64,000 nt of DNA from Pseudopithomyces maydicus (lineage: Eukaryota; Ascomycota; Dothideomycetes; Pleosporales; Didymosphaeriaceae), in the NCBI GenBank assembly GCA_026873275.1, contig JANTUC010000005.1:2232001-2296000 (forward strand). The letters are read 5' to 3'. The translations under genes were made by a program, and so were the position numbers. Each line of letters begins with the position of its first letter. Within the stretch, counting starts at the first letter, position 1. Under the pieces are notes generated by a model that worked only from the letters and a program-made list of their open reading frames with translations, was not told where the DNA came from and did not search any database. This document shows, one piece after another, positions 21,768 to 32,503 of the stretch.

Positions 21768-23661
21768 TCATCCCGTCTCTTTGATCTTCTGAGCAGCCCA
21801 TTCAGCAATTCCATATATCAACGCTGTGCCTAAGTAATTGGTACAGAGTCAGTGATGTAACCGTTATTAAAGATTGGGGACTCACTATGCCCAGCCACCT
21901 GCACTGGTACAACACTCATGTCCACGACCCTTACGTTCTCAGTTCCATATACCCGGAAGTCGTTGTCCACAACGCCACCCATCCTCTTCGGCAGCATCGC
22001 ACATGTCCCCAGATGGTGGTAGTTTGCCTCTAAGCTTCCGTTCACTTTGATCCATTCCAACCAGACTTCTTCACTCGCATCTTTGGGTACCAGCTCGAAA
22101 CTAGGCTGTATCGTCGCTTCGTCTATGACACTTGACACTGGCGCTGTAGTAAAGAATTCACGTACGAACTTTGCTGTGGCAACAGCAACTTTCCCGTCGA
22201 AATCGATTGACAAAAAGCGCGCATCGATGGCAGGAGGTATGGAAGCATTTGCGTTGGTGATGTGCACACTGCCGCGGCTGAAAGGCTGTAGCGGCCAGAA
22301 AACAGTCGCAAGAGCAGGACCGAATGGGAGGGGCGCGATTTCAGAAGTAGGCGTGTTGCTATACATTAGCAGTTCGAGTTGGGATCTCAGAATACTCTCC
22401 TGTGTTTCTGCCGTACTGGCACCACGGTTCGATGCAGCGATCTGCGCAGCATATTCGGGGATCTTGGCGCGTGTAGAATGGTATATTTCCGATGTTTGGT
22501 TACCAAACAGGTCGTGGAGAGACGCGTGCGCCACAAAAACTGGGAAACCAGTATAGTTCTTTGTGAACGATGCGACGATACCCAGCGTAGTTTGATCTTG
22601 AAAATTCTCTCCTACGGCAGGAAGATCGACCGTTGTTGGGATGGAGAACTCGTTCAGAATTTCGGGATTGCCGACGCCAGAGTGCTCGAGAATGGCGGGA
22701 CTTCTGATCGCGCCCGCAGAAAGTATCACCTCGTGGTCTACGTTGATGATGGAGACCTCGCCTGCTTGGTTCACGACTTCTACTCCTGTGGCGACCGGTT
22801 TGCCTTTGTTGTCTCCAGACCATATAATCCGAGTTCCGGTTGTGTTTACTATAGCCACCAAGTTTGTGCGATCCTCGAAAGGATAGTAGTATCCGCGTGC
22901 TGCATCCTCTCTCACATCAGCAATCCCATCTTGCGTTACTACCTGGACCGCGAATCCGTGTAGATCCCCACCATTTATATCACATCTCGGAGGAATTCCA
23001 AGGGCTTTCCAAGTGCTGTTGAAGATGTCGTGGATTTCACCAGTTATCATATGTGGAGAGACACAAGTTGCCAACGGTCCGTCAAACCCATGATCCTTTG
23101 CTTCGTAGCACGCTCCTATAGCGGTGAGCTCAGAAGAGGGCGGCTGGAATGCTTCTCCTTTTTTGAGCTATTGAACAATATATCCCAGTTTATCTCCAGT
23201 CCGTAAGATGGCCATAGGTTCATCTGCGAGCTCGATGGTCGCATGTACGTCATTCCTGAGCAGTACAATCAGAAAGACCTCTAAGTCGCATGTGGAATTT
23301 TCTCACCATTGATTAGACTTGAGCCACCGAGCCCTTTTCCAGCACTCCAAATGAGACTTTTGTTTCCCACAAAGGGCTGCGGTTCACTCTCATATTCCCA
23401 ATCTAGAGCAGTATTCTTTCCAATACCTAGAACGGTCGTGTTTGTTGCATTGGGGTTGTTCTTTTCAAAGTCCCCGGCTTCGATAATCGCGACAGTGACG
23501 AGAGGGTCTTCTGAAAGCCGAGATGCGACAACGAGTCCAGCTGTACCACCGCCTACGATGATGTAGTCATAAGTGGGTCTGTCAATGTTGGCGGGCTGAC
23601 AAACGCCGAATAAGACTAAGCTGGTTACTAGCCGAGTTGCGAAGTACGCTGGGAACACCAT
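21768..23661 (-). CDS. Secreted GMC oxidoreductase, with one-base frame break at T6 23159-23164
   Basis: FAD-dependent glucose-methanol-choline oxidoreductase, probably exported. Exons 23661-23307, 23255-21886 and 21829-21768. ATG at 23661 begins a hydrophobic leader (TRLVTSLVLFGVCQP). Motifs are the FAD loop YIIVGGGTAGLVVASRL, GKGLGGSSLIN, catalytic-His segment HHLGTCAM and the second active-site His in QVAGH just before the last intron. The final exon gives the usual STALIYGIAEWAAQKI tail. In exon 2 the frame changes between INWDILFNSS and GEAFQPPSSE. One extra A in the A6 run (T6 at 23159-23164 on plus) restores the expected K-K-G-E. As given, the first 180 residues and the rest are out of frame. 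It resembles a sequencing error, but true inactivation is possible. Confidence 0.85.
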
Positions 23662-24818
23662 GTTTAGGTAAGAAACGTGAATTCACTTCGCTACAAGCAT
23701 CGATCACGTATGAAGAGGGCGGATATCTTATGTTATATATATCAAAGCTGAAACCCATGTATTATTCTCATAGGTAGGTCTGCCTTAGGCCGCTAGTACT
23801 TTCTTCCCCGTGATCCAGTAGCGTAAGGCCTCCATCGTAGGATCGGATCCACCCACCAGATTTCCTTATTTGATCTAGTCTTAAATCGTAATACGGATAC
23901 AGCGGTCAAGAGAAATGCAGCCTAGTTGGATTTTGGAAGTAAATGCGTCATAACATAAGCAGCAAATTTCAGGTACGCTGGCGTCGAAAATCCAGCTGTC
24001 AGGATGCGCTTAGTTTCACCGACGGTACTTGTTCTGCAGCGTTTGACTCGCTCTACTGGTACATATGTCGACTTGAGAGAGTGCATCTTAGTATCAGACG
24101 TCATGCCTGGCAGAATGTTTATTGCAGAATATGTGTCACGTTGGATGACCGGGTAACTCTACCACAGAAACAATCGTAGTGCACAATGTAACAAAGAGCA
24201 TGGCGACTTTCTTGGAATAGAAGCAGAGTGCGGCCTTTGTCTGCTGCAATGTTTTCGATGATACTCTGATCACAGAGAATATTTCAACAATGCATTTTTC
24301 AATATAGTCTGATCATATTTATTGTCCAGTCATGACGATACTCACTCTTGTAGTAACGAAGAATGAATCTAGCGAAAAGTACAAGGTCATGATGGAAGAC
24401 TGCTTATGCTGTTTCGTTGTTTGCAGCTAGCCCTTTCTATGATCGTAAAAGATCTGAACAGATGATAGCGACAATATCCAACTGACAGATCAAGCGCCCC
24501 AAATTCATAAGGACTATTATTCCACCCCGTAATGGCAATCTGTATCTCACAATGCTGAGATGTTCTATATATAAAGATAAATATTCTGAGGGCAATTAAA
24601 CAATGTGATCTGACATTGTAAAAGTCTGATCCTAAATAGAATTTATACGACAAAGAAACAAAGGCACATTGTGAAGGCATGTATTTAGAATAGAGGGGGA
24701 CTTATATCGTCATTTAGTTTTCGATTAATCATGCACAGTATCACACGTCTGCTCAGCATTGCGACTAACTGCACATTCTCTCAACCGTGCAATACTCTTT
24801 TTCAAGACAACACAAACA
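23662..24818. other. AT-rich intergenic region between divergent genes
   Basis: Upstream regions of the GMC gene (minus) and the HExxH protein gene (plus). It is AT-rich from about 24200 on. No coding signal; frames at 23943-24179 and 24387-24680 are not supported. Confidence 0.4.
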
Positions 24819-26648
24819 ATGATTATCGATTATGGGTTACATCCTTTCAGCCAGGAGGTCGAAGCAGATGCCATCTCCCCTCCTATGTCTCCCGTGGACC
24901 AGTATGTCCCAATCGAGATGCCCTCTGTTTGTCCTTTTTATCAAAGCCAGACCTTGAGTTTGACAAAGCAACCTTTTGACGACCAGACTCCGAGTCCGGA
25001 AAAGCAACGTTTCGATGAACAGACTACAAGTCCAGCAAAGCCGCTGTTTGATGACCGGACTTCGAGTCTGTCCGAGTCATCTGACGACGAGAGTTCAAAT
25101 TCAGCAAAGCGGCCCCTTGACGACGAAAGTAACTCGACTGCTGATTCATCACCATTTAAGAAACAAAAAACACATCAAGATCTGTCAGTTATCGACAGGG
25201 CGTGCAAGCAATACGAGGGTATCCGCAGTTCCGTCATTGACTACGAAAAGCACCTATATAACCCTTACTGGGACCATGACGTGGTATTTTCAGGGACCAA
25301 TGAACAGTTTATGCTCCAGTGCAGTTCTCAATTCACAGAAGGCATTGATTTCGACAAGCCAACAGGTGATCTCGACAACGATATTGTGCCACTCTTTGCT
25401 CGGGAGAACTGGCTCTTAGATGGGTTCGTAGAAAATCCCAATTTGTTATGGGACCGAATTCAGCCTGCGCTTCGACTGGCATCATTGTTCCTAACAGTAC
25501 CACAGGTTGCATGGGCGTTCCTTCCCCTGATAGCAGGAACCCCCACAAAGTGGGAAGGAGAAGGGGATCTGCTATCATACAGTGATTATCAAATGCTCGA
25601 AGAAAATGTAAAGGATCCTTCATTCTTGCCTAGCCAGTTTGAACGGATCCAGCATCGTTTTGCGGACCTCACAGGTAAGGTTAAATTTACTTTTGCCACA
25701 TTTGGGAAGATTAATCGCTGGACATTAGCAGACCAGGAGACAGAGTTCATCATCCCAGATGAATATGACTGGCTTGCCGAGAGGGAAGGTCAAGTTCATG
25801 GTCTTACTTTCGCACCAGGTGAGCCTTACTTGTCGGATATTTTTGTACGAGGCAACCCTGACGAGCTTAAGGCATGCCAGAATCTGCAAAGAACATTTAT
25901 TCATGGTGGATATGCTGAATTCTTCCAGAAAGAGTCCCACACGCAGCCTGTGCAGCTCATCCGTTCAATCTGCTCTCTGGCCGTTAGTCTTGTCCACGAG
26001 ATGGCACACGCTTTCTACTGCCTGGAGAAGCACCCAGACATCTGCAACATGGGTCAGTATCGTGAGTATGACGAACCGCACGTTTTCACAGATATGGATT
26101 GCGCTGAAATTGGCTCCGCAATCGAGCGCAGATTATTCGGATATGTCTGGCAAACAATTATGCACCCAGAAGAAGGGGCTTCGATGGACGTTGTTACCAA
26201 CCCATGCGTTTGGCATCAAGGTGAAGTTGTGCAAGGAAGATCGCATCACGTCCACTATGTCGAACCCATATGGTGTTACAACTTGCTGAAGAAATCTAGG
26301 TGGGAAGAAATTAAGAGAATTGCGCTAGAGAATAGCATGGCATGTTGCCACTGGCCCAGCTCATTTAGGGCCCATGCTCGGGTTAAGAAACCTAACATAC
26401 TCAACTGGTGGACTCGTAGAGCGAAGGGCGAAGACCTCAGCAAGATGAAACAATTCGACAAGGATCCTGTGGGTGGGTGGGAGTTCGTCATTCGTATAGC
26501 ACATCAAGACGAAGATGGCTCTTGGAATATGCCCTATGATGACCAGGAGTGGTATGATGCAGTCCTCGCAATAGAAACGCTGGACAGGGAGTTTCTTGAG
26601 TGGAGGGTGCGAGAATTCCTCAAGGAAAGGGAAATGGAATGTGACTGA
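24819..26648 (+). CDS. Orphan protein with zincin-like HExxH motif
   Basis: Single exon, about 609 residues, ATG at 24819 (MIIDYGLHPF); frames extending further upstream start with TTG. Residues about 45-125 are disordered and contain at least three copies of a degenerate 13-residue unit (FDDQTPSPEKQR, FDEQTTSPAKPL, FDDRTSS), followed by a basic stretch PFKKQKTH resembling a nuclear signal. The rest is globular, with an exposed HEMAH motif (about residue 410, in LAVSLVHEMAHAFY). An acidic helix EIGSAIERRLFG follows about 40 residues later, the arrangement expected of a zinc metallopeptidase (HExxH plus distal Glu). Activity is unproven and I do not recognise a named family. No signal peptide. 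Confidence 0.65.
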   Translation: MIIDYGLHPFSQEVEADAISPPMSPVDQYVPIEMPSVCPFYQSQTLSLTKQPFDDQTPSPEKQRFDEQTTSPAKPLFDDRTSSLSESSDDESSNSAKRPLDDESNSTADSSPFKKQKTHQDLSVIDRACKQYEGIRSSVIDYEKHLYNPYWDHDVVFSGTNEQFMLQCSSQFTEGIDFDKPTGDLDNDIVPLFARENWLLDGFVENPNLLWDRIQPALRLASLFLTVPQVAWAFLPLIAGTPTKWEGEGDLLSYSDYQMLEENVKDPSFLPSQFERIQHRFADLTGKVKFTFATFGKINRWTLADQETEFIIPDEYDWLAEREGQVHGLTFAPGEPYLSDIFVRGNPDELKACQNLQRTFIHGGYAEFFQKESHTQPVQLIRSICSLAVSLVHEMAHAFYCLEKHPDICNMGQYREYDEPHVFTDMDCAEIGSAIERRLFGYVWQTIMHPEEGASMDVVTNPCVWHQGEVVQGRSHHVHYVEPIWCYNLLKKSRWEEIKRIALENSMACCHWPSSFRAHARVKKPNILNWWTRRAKGEDLSKMKQFDKDPVGGWEFVIRIAHQDEDGSWNMPYDDQEWYDAVLAIETLDREFLEWRVREFLKEREMECD

Positions 26649-27290
26649 GTACCATGCACAACCTATGCATATGATCAGACAATTTTCAGGTTCCTTCATT
26701 TATCACTGAAGATGCCTCTTGAGCATAGTATAGCGACTACCGGTCACCCACACTCTAAAGAGTGAACGATCGTATTGGATTGACAGATAATAAAAATCAC
26801 ATTTGAAATACGTGTAGTTTCTCGTTTCGCTATTGATGACGATAACCGTGAAGTTAGTCATGCCCCGCATATCCCATTCTGTGGCCGTAAGAGCCCGAAG
26901 CATTTTGTGTAAGTGCTTCTAATCCTGTAGTGTGAGCTATGGACTACTTCTCCTTATCATCATATGAACGAGTCATTGGTGACAAAAGAGATTCTTGGTG
27001 GTGGGGAAAGATGCATGACAATTTTTTCAATGGGCATTTGCTGGGGAACTTGGTGTGAGAGATGTCACACAAGAGCGAAAACGCCATCTGAATTGTGGAT
27101 GTCGATGTTTCGACACTTGCATGAGCGCTACGTAACAACTCCAGTTTCCTTTTATCATTTGGTATTAAAAAAAGGTGCTGCTATCAACGTAATAAGCTAG
27201 AAACAATAGAAGAATTGTGCCTCTTTAAGTTTAGTGACCGGATTATCGTTCGGCCGACGCAGGCTATAAGTATCCCTTCGTCTCATCACT

Positions 27291-27503
27291 CTTCCATCCT
27301 CTCGGGGCCAGGTGTCGCGGTGCTCGCACTGGTACTGCGATTGCCCCGTGGCACCTGAGTCTCCATCTCCATCTCCATCGACCCCTATCTGTCCATCTTT
27401 CAACCATCCTCTAGAGGCCAGGTGCCGCGGTGCTGCTCGCAAGGGCCCTGCGACTGCACTTTGGCACCTGAGCATCCACCTATCTACCTCTATCTCCATC
27501 GCC
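27291..27503. repeat. Diverged tandem duplication, unit about 105-110 bases
   Basis: Copy 1 (about 27291-27390) and copy 2 (about 27401-27503) share CCATCCTCT, GGCCAGGTGYCGCGGTGCT, CTGCGAYTGC and GGCACCTGAG in the same order, followed by CCATCTCCATC-type pyrimidine repeats. Differences are mostly substitutions plus a few small indels. Confidence 0.65.
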
Positions 27504-27642
27504 ATGTCCGTGACGCAGGTCCGTATCTGATTGTTCGTGCGCCCGAACTTTGTTGACGTATACAGACATTCCAACTGCCACGTTGCGTGATGGCGATCGA
27601 TTGAGAGCCCGACGTCAGGGGAAGGATAGGTGCTGATTTTTC

Positions 27643-27736
27643 ACGCATACTTTTTTCTACGACACTTTGATGTTTGAAAAAAAAGCTGTCTCCTCTGTCG
27701 ACAGCGAAAAAAGTGGCGTAGAAAAATGGTGTGCGT
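27643..27736. repeat. Long imperfect hairpin, MITE-like
   Basis: Left arm 27643-27668 (ACGCATACTTTTTTCTACG...) is nearly the reverse complement of right arm 27710-27736 (...CGTAGAAAAATGGTGTGCGT). The interior also pairs (AGCTGT near 27684 with ACAGC near 27701). The total is about 94 bases with no coding potential. Confidence 0.65.
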
Positions 27737-27785
27737 AAAAAAATGGTTTAATGAATGTTGGTTTGGCCAGCTGATCGGATGCAGG

Positions 27786-27993
27786 CGCCTGTGCCGGGCA
27801 GGCGTTCGCACTTGATGAGTTGGGCGCGTAGGGTCGGGGAGGGAGTGCTGAGTGGTTGTGGGCAGCTTGCCTTAGGCAGATATTGGTTGCTATTGTTTTA
27901 TATATGCGCATATATACAACAATAGCAACCAATATCTGCCTGTGTGCCGGCAGACGGTCGCAATTGATGGGCGTGTGGGGTCGCAGAGGATGT
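27786..27993. repeat. Direct repeat flanking the 68-base palindrome
   Basis: The segment about 27786-27843 (CCTGTGCCGGGCAGGCG, then TCGCACTTGATG, then CGTAGGGTCGGGGAGG) recurs in diverged form at about 27938-27993 (CCTGTGTGCCGGCAGACGG, then TCGCAATTGATG, then CGTGTGGGGTCGCAGAGG). The palindrome lies directly before the second copy. Confidence 0.55.
27874..27941. repeat. 68-base near-perfect palindrome
   Basis: Arms of 24 bases (27874-27897 and 27918-27941, beginning AGGCAGATATTGG) are exact reverse complements. The centre ATATATGCGCATATAT is itself palindromic, leaving only one unpaired dinucleotide on each side. There is essentially no loop, so it can extrude as a cruciform. Confidence 0.85.
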
Positions 27994-28556
27994 TACGGTT
28001 GGGTAAAAGATAAGTAGATAGCTCTGCAATGCTATTCATGCCCGGTACAAAAAAAGTGACAATTATGTCAGGACACAGATGACGCCCCAATAGGGCGCCA
28101 CACCTCCGATGAATAATACTACCACAACCAATTCAGACCCAAATAAACCATGTATAAGCGTTCTGGCGCGTACCGAACGTCTTGCGCTGCTGCATATCGA
28201 CGTTACACAAGCTCAAACCTCGCTTCTGGTGGTGATAGCATGACTATGCACTAGGCTTCTTTACCATAATTCGTTGGAAGTGATCGGATATACCAACCAT
28301 CTCAAAGAAAGACTCCACAATCCTCATAACAGCAAACGTCCAAACGCGGCGATGCTTTGCACCACCTAATCATGAACAAAGGAGAACCATCACCCACGCC
28401 GGAAAAGGCAACCTCCCATTCGCAACCCGCAAACAAACATTGATTTTACAAAGCTGCCTCCCACATGTTCGACATCCTCTTCCTGCCTGCCACAACTTCC
28501 ATCGCAAACCCCACCCTCATTAAAGAAGCCGCATCGTGCTGCCGCCAGCACCCACC

Positions 28557-29809
28557 ATGATAGCCTTCTTTGGCAACGCAATACAGAAAATCTTCCAAGG
28601 CAGCACCACCACCACCACCAGCACCACTCCATTCAAAACCGGCACGCCCTTCCCTTGCCCAGACTACCACGACACCATCACCCCTCCCAGCTTCCCCATC
28701 CCCCGCTCCGACCCCCCGATCCACATCACCCTCCCCCCGGCCTTCAACATCGCCCGCAAAATCCGCAACATGAACCCCGGCATCCTCCACACCAACACGA
28801 ACCTCTTCTTCGACCCGCACTTGTCCCCCGCAGCCTTCATCTGGACCCTCACCCTCCTCTCCGTCGCGCTCATCCTCTTCCGCAGCATCCGCTCCATGCA
28901 GAGCCTGCAGCTATCCTCGCACCTCGACTCGCGCCTCGCGTCCGCAACGGCAGCGCGCTACCACCCGCTCTGGAACACGCGCAACTGGCCCGTCCTCTCC
29001 CTCGTCTGCGACCAGTGGTTCCGCGGCATCCTGCCCGGCAACGGCATGTGGACTGCGCCCAACGCCGCGTCGCTGCGCGCGAAACACGATAAATCTGCGC
29101 TCCGGAAACTCGTTCGCATGGGCATCTTCCCGCTGTACATACAAGATGGGGGTGGGCCCACGACGGCGATGCTGCGCGAGGGGAAGGTGACGGCGTGGGG
29201 GTGGGTGCGGTGCCCGCTGTGGAAGCAGAGTAAGCGGCGGGCTGTGTTCGAATTTGTGGTGCCTCGGGGGCGGGGGTGGAGTGTTGAGGGGGAGGAGGGG
29301 ATGGGGATGGAAGAGCGGGCGCGGCGGAGGGAGGACGCTGGGTATTTGGACCTGGTGCGAATACTGGTGAAGAGTCGGCGGTTGAGGCGGGCGGTGAGGT
29401 GGCGGGCTGCGGCGACGGGGGTTGTCCCTGTGAGGGGGAGGACGCGGTGGAGGATTTGTTGGTGAGGTCCAAGTTTGCGCCGGATCCGCAGGTGCCGATT
29501 GAGGTTGGGGCGACCTCGTGGTTTAGGATTTTGTTGCTATTCAAGTTCGATCGGGTGTTGCGGAGAGGGTGGGTGCAGAAGATGATGCTGTCGGTCCAGA
29601 ATTGGCTGGATCAGGGTTTCTTGCTTTCTGCGATTCAGCTTCCTATCGTGCGTATCGAGGCACCTGATGATGATGAGATAGAGCTGGATAAGGAAGTCCT
29701 GCTAATAGCACAAACTTTGGGGCTAGATAAAGGTCAGTGGGATGAGCAATTGGCACAGGATGATCTTGAGGAGGAATATTTTGAGAATAACCTGGAGTGG
29801 GTCAATTAG
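28557..29809 (+). CDS. Membrane-anchored fungal protein of unknown function
   Basis: ATG at 28557 (MIAFFGNAIQ). The first exon runs to 29393. A 47-base intron 29394-29440 (GTGAGG donor, GAG end) brings the frame to the downstream open frame ending at 29809, giving about 400 residues. The junction is supported by frame and intron size only; the alternative is a one-base error in this very GC-rich stretch. One membrane helix is clear near residue 95 (SPAAFIWTLTLLSVALILF) after a Pro/Thr-rich N terminus. The C-terminal part is soluble and acidic at the end (DDDEIELDKE, EEEYFENN). Base composition changes sharply: C-rich in the first half, G-rich around 29150-29450, ordinary after that. The family is not recognised; conserved-looking segments are WNTRNWPVLSLVCDQWFRG and NWLDQGFLLSAIQLP. 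Confidence 0.6.
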
Positions 29810-29881
29810 ATATATGTGGTACATTAACGAATACAGTGTTTTGGCGTCCAGGATTTGATATCGATGTTCCTTCTATTATTG

Positions 29882-31161
29882 TTACAGAGAACTCGCGCTC
29901 AAAGATTCTTTCATCCATAAGCCGGTCTGCTCGATTTGTGCTTGCCACTGCTTGTTAGTCGCTTGGTGATTCCACAAGCCAAGCCCATCTATAGTCTCCA
30001 TGAGCACTTTGCTCTCCGCAAAGTCTTCATAATATACCTTCTCCGCGTCATCATGCCATCTCACCCGGCCCATCCTCTTTTTCAATGTGTACCTGGCTAG
30101 ATTACGTCTAACCATCTTAGTCAGCTCAGAGGCTTGGCCCAGGAGCGGGTTCTGGGATCCTGCGGTGATGCGCCAATCCGGCAAATTCAGGTTGGAACCT
30201 GCAGACGGGTAGTTACGTGCATAAGCTCGACACTTGGCCAGTACTGGCAGTTCAGGCGCCCGAGTTGTCGACTCTTCAAAGGACTGATAGTGGTTGATGT
30301 CCATTTGTGTTTCAATGTCGATGGAGTTCTCCGGCTGCTCTGAAGCCCACGCATCATCCTGTTTGGGATACAGCAACAAGCCCTGAGGGGAGCGGAAGAA
30401 GTGAATCGGAGACGCGAACCGATCAAAATAATCTTCAGGCCTACGGAACACAGTATCTCGCTCGGCAGACAAGGTAGCCGTAGGAATAGCAGTGTTGTCG
30501 CCATGGAGTTGCCATGTAGTACGCGGGGATGATTTTCCTGGACGCTTTGAGGTTTTGGTAGCACGGGAAGACCCAGCTTCGCTACGATCAGTCAAGGCCA
30601 TTGGGTCCTCATCGGCGAGCAGGGACGTCTCGTCCGGAGCTACAGGCTCTAATAGCTGTGCCGCAGACACAGCGGGGAGGTCGTCTGGGAAAACCCAGTC
30701 GACAATGGGACTGTTGACGGCAGCAGCGCCAATGCGGCTTTCGCCTGAACGGCATTCGGTCAGCGCAAGCATCACAGCCAGGGAGCCGCCCATCAGTTCT
30801 CCGCAAACACCCATCCGGCCGATGACTGGGCGGGCAAACCCATCCTGGAGCAAGTTCTCACGCACCCAGTCGTAGCCTACGAGCACATCGTGGACTGGCG
30901 TGGGGAACTGATGTTGAGGCGAAGCTCGATAATTTACTCGTGCAATGGTTGCACGGCTCGTTGCAGCGAGCGTGGAAATGACACGCTCTTCTTCTTCTGA
31001 GATGTCCGGTAGGACAGGGCCCGGGGGCAAGTAAATCAGAACAGGAGACGAAGCAGCCGACGAATGGAAAACGCTGGATAAAGCTCAGTCAGTCACTCGG
31101 TAGCGATGCGACGATGTCGATGCTGCACCAGCGGGCGGGGTCGCGGTAGCCTTGGAAACAT
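29882..31161 (-). CDS. Alpha/beta-hydrolase-fold protein lacking the nucleophile serine
   Basis: Resembles the alpha/beta-hydrolase-3 (lipase/esterase) fold, with SPVLIYLPPGPVLPD in place of the oxyanion HGGG strand, ATIARVNYRASPQHQFPTP, and the elbow region GRMGVCGELMGGSLA. Where esterases have GxSxG this reads G-E-L-M-G, so the nucleophile is absent and the protein is probably not a classical esterase. The body, 29882 to about 31078, is one open frame without an in-frame ATG. The likely start is ATG at 31161 (MFPRLPRPRP), joined through GTGACTGACTGAG...CCAG, only 23 bases. That is too short for a normal intron, so this junction is unresolved and may hide a collapsed repeat. A basic C-terminal region (RRNLARYTLKKRMGRVRWH) follows. 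Divergent from the glycosyltransferase at 32504. Confidence 0.65.
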
Positions 31162-32503
31162 TACTTTCACATGAAGTGCAGCTGGACGGAAAAACAGCAG
31201 ACGGGCGGGGCACTGGCATATTGCATGGAGGATGAGACAGAAACATAGCGCGGCGTGCAACTGCGTGGTGCGCGGTCACAGAGCATGCACAATTCGACAT
31301 TGACGGTGGGCTAGTACGACAAACAAACAAGTGCCAGGATGGCGTGTTCGCGAGCCAACGTCGCCAACGGCAGGGGTGTTGTGCATTGTGCTGTGCAGTG
31401 CTGTGCAGTGCGGTGAGATCATCGTACAGCAGTCGATGCATGCGATTCCAAGGTTGCAGAGTCCAGAACGTAAATAGTGAGGGGTGAGAGGGAGAGAGAA
31501 CAACAGAACAACGAACAGTAGGCGGTGCGACTTACTCGATGCTGACGGTGCCGTTTGACCGGCAAGGGACAGTAATGCGGTCGGCACAGGGCAAAGGAGC
31601 AACGGCTGAGAAGGCTCGGCGGGCTGAAGGATGGGATGCCCAACGCCCGGCGTGTTGACGGCTGTGACAGAGCCGGTGTGGGAGCAGAATGCGCATGGGC
31701 ATGGGGGAACGCGGGGACGCGGACGGGCAGGCGCAGGCGCAGGCGCAGGCGCAGACGCGATAAGACAGGCCTGGAGAAAGAGTGAGGTATGTAGAGTCTG
31801 GTAGACAGCACTAGACAGCGGCACGGGAGAGCGCTCTCGGCGCTGGCTGCCAGCGACGGGAGGGTGCAAAAAGGCGCTGGATAGTCGTATACACACAATC
31901 AGGGGAAGGCGCGACCCTGGGCGGGGCCGTCTAATTTGAGCAACGGCGTGCAGTGGCGCAGCCTGGCTCGAGCGGCCGTCGGAAACCTCTCCAGCTTTAC
32001 CCAACTTGCCTTGCACGGCGCTCGTCAAATCTGCGCTGCCCAGCCCAGCCTGTGTCGCTCCTTGTCGCGCTCTTCTCCTTGTGTGTGTGTGCTGTGCCTA
32101 CTTAGTCTTCCTCCTCTTAATTCTATCGCCTGCTCCTGCCACCTGCCACGGCGTGCCTTCCTCACCTGCCTCGTACCTGCTGCGACTCCTGATCGCCCGC
32201 TATCCTGCGAGCACTGCCACCCGCCCGCCTACCCACCGCGTCTCTGGCACCACAGATACGCCCGTACTGCCTTTTTAATATACCTTCTGCCCGCCAGACC
32301 CATTGGCACCACACCAACACCGCTGCCCGCTGCCGAAACCTCGTGACACACCCACGGCTTTCGTTCCGACCTCCTTTCCGCGACCTCGCCTGTCCGTCCA
32401 CGACCCAAACCGCCCCCGCAACCCAGACCGCTGCCACGCTGGAACACTAAGGTAGCCTCCGAACAATCGTCGCGACGGGGTCCAGCCCCTAGCAATCTTC
32501 GCC
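31162..32503. other. Long divergent intergenic region
   Basis: Between the hydrolase-fold gene (minus) and the glycosyltransferase (plus). It contains a CAGGCG hexamer array (31728-31754), CT-rich tracts and, from 32050, a C/T-rich leader typical of 5' UTRs of well-expressed fungal genes. Overlapping frames here (31276-32028, 31936-32346 and others) exist in several frames at once and reflect GC-rich composition. Confidence 0.45.

Larger units (their letters stand above)
26649..28556. other. Non-coding region rich in palindromes and degenerate duplications
   Basis: About 1.9 kb without a supportable gene. It holds a roughly 110-base direct duplication (27291-27503), a long imperfect hairpin (27643-27736), a 68-base palindrome (27874-27941) and a diverged direct repeat flanking it. 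The frames 27197-27574 and 27657-27932 run through these repeats and are not credible genes. Confidence 0.55.

Noticed and set aside
27197..27932. Minus-strand frames of 125 and 91 codons
   Set aside because: They pass through tandem and inverted repeats and have no protein-like features.
31276..32346. Several long overlapping frames upstream of the glycosyltransferase
   Set aside because: They occupy up to three frames on both strands, are Pro/Ser/Arg/Cys-rich without motifs, and lie in CT-rich leader and repeat sequence.
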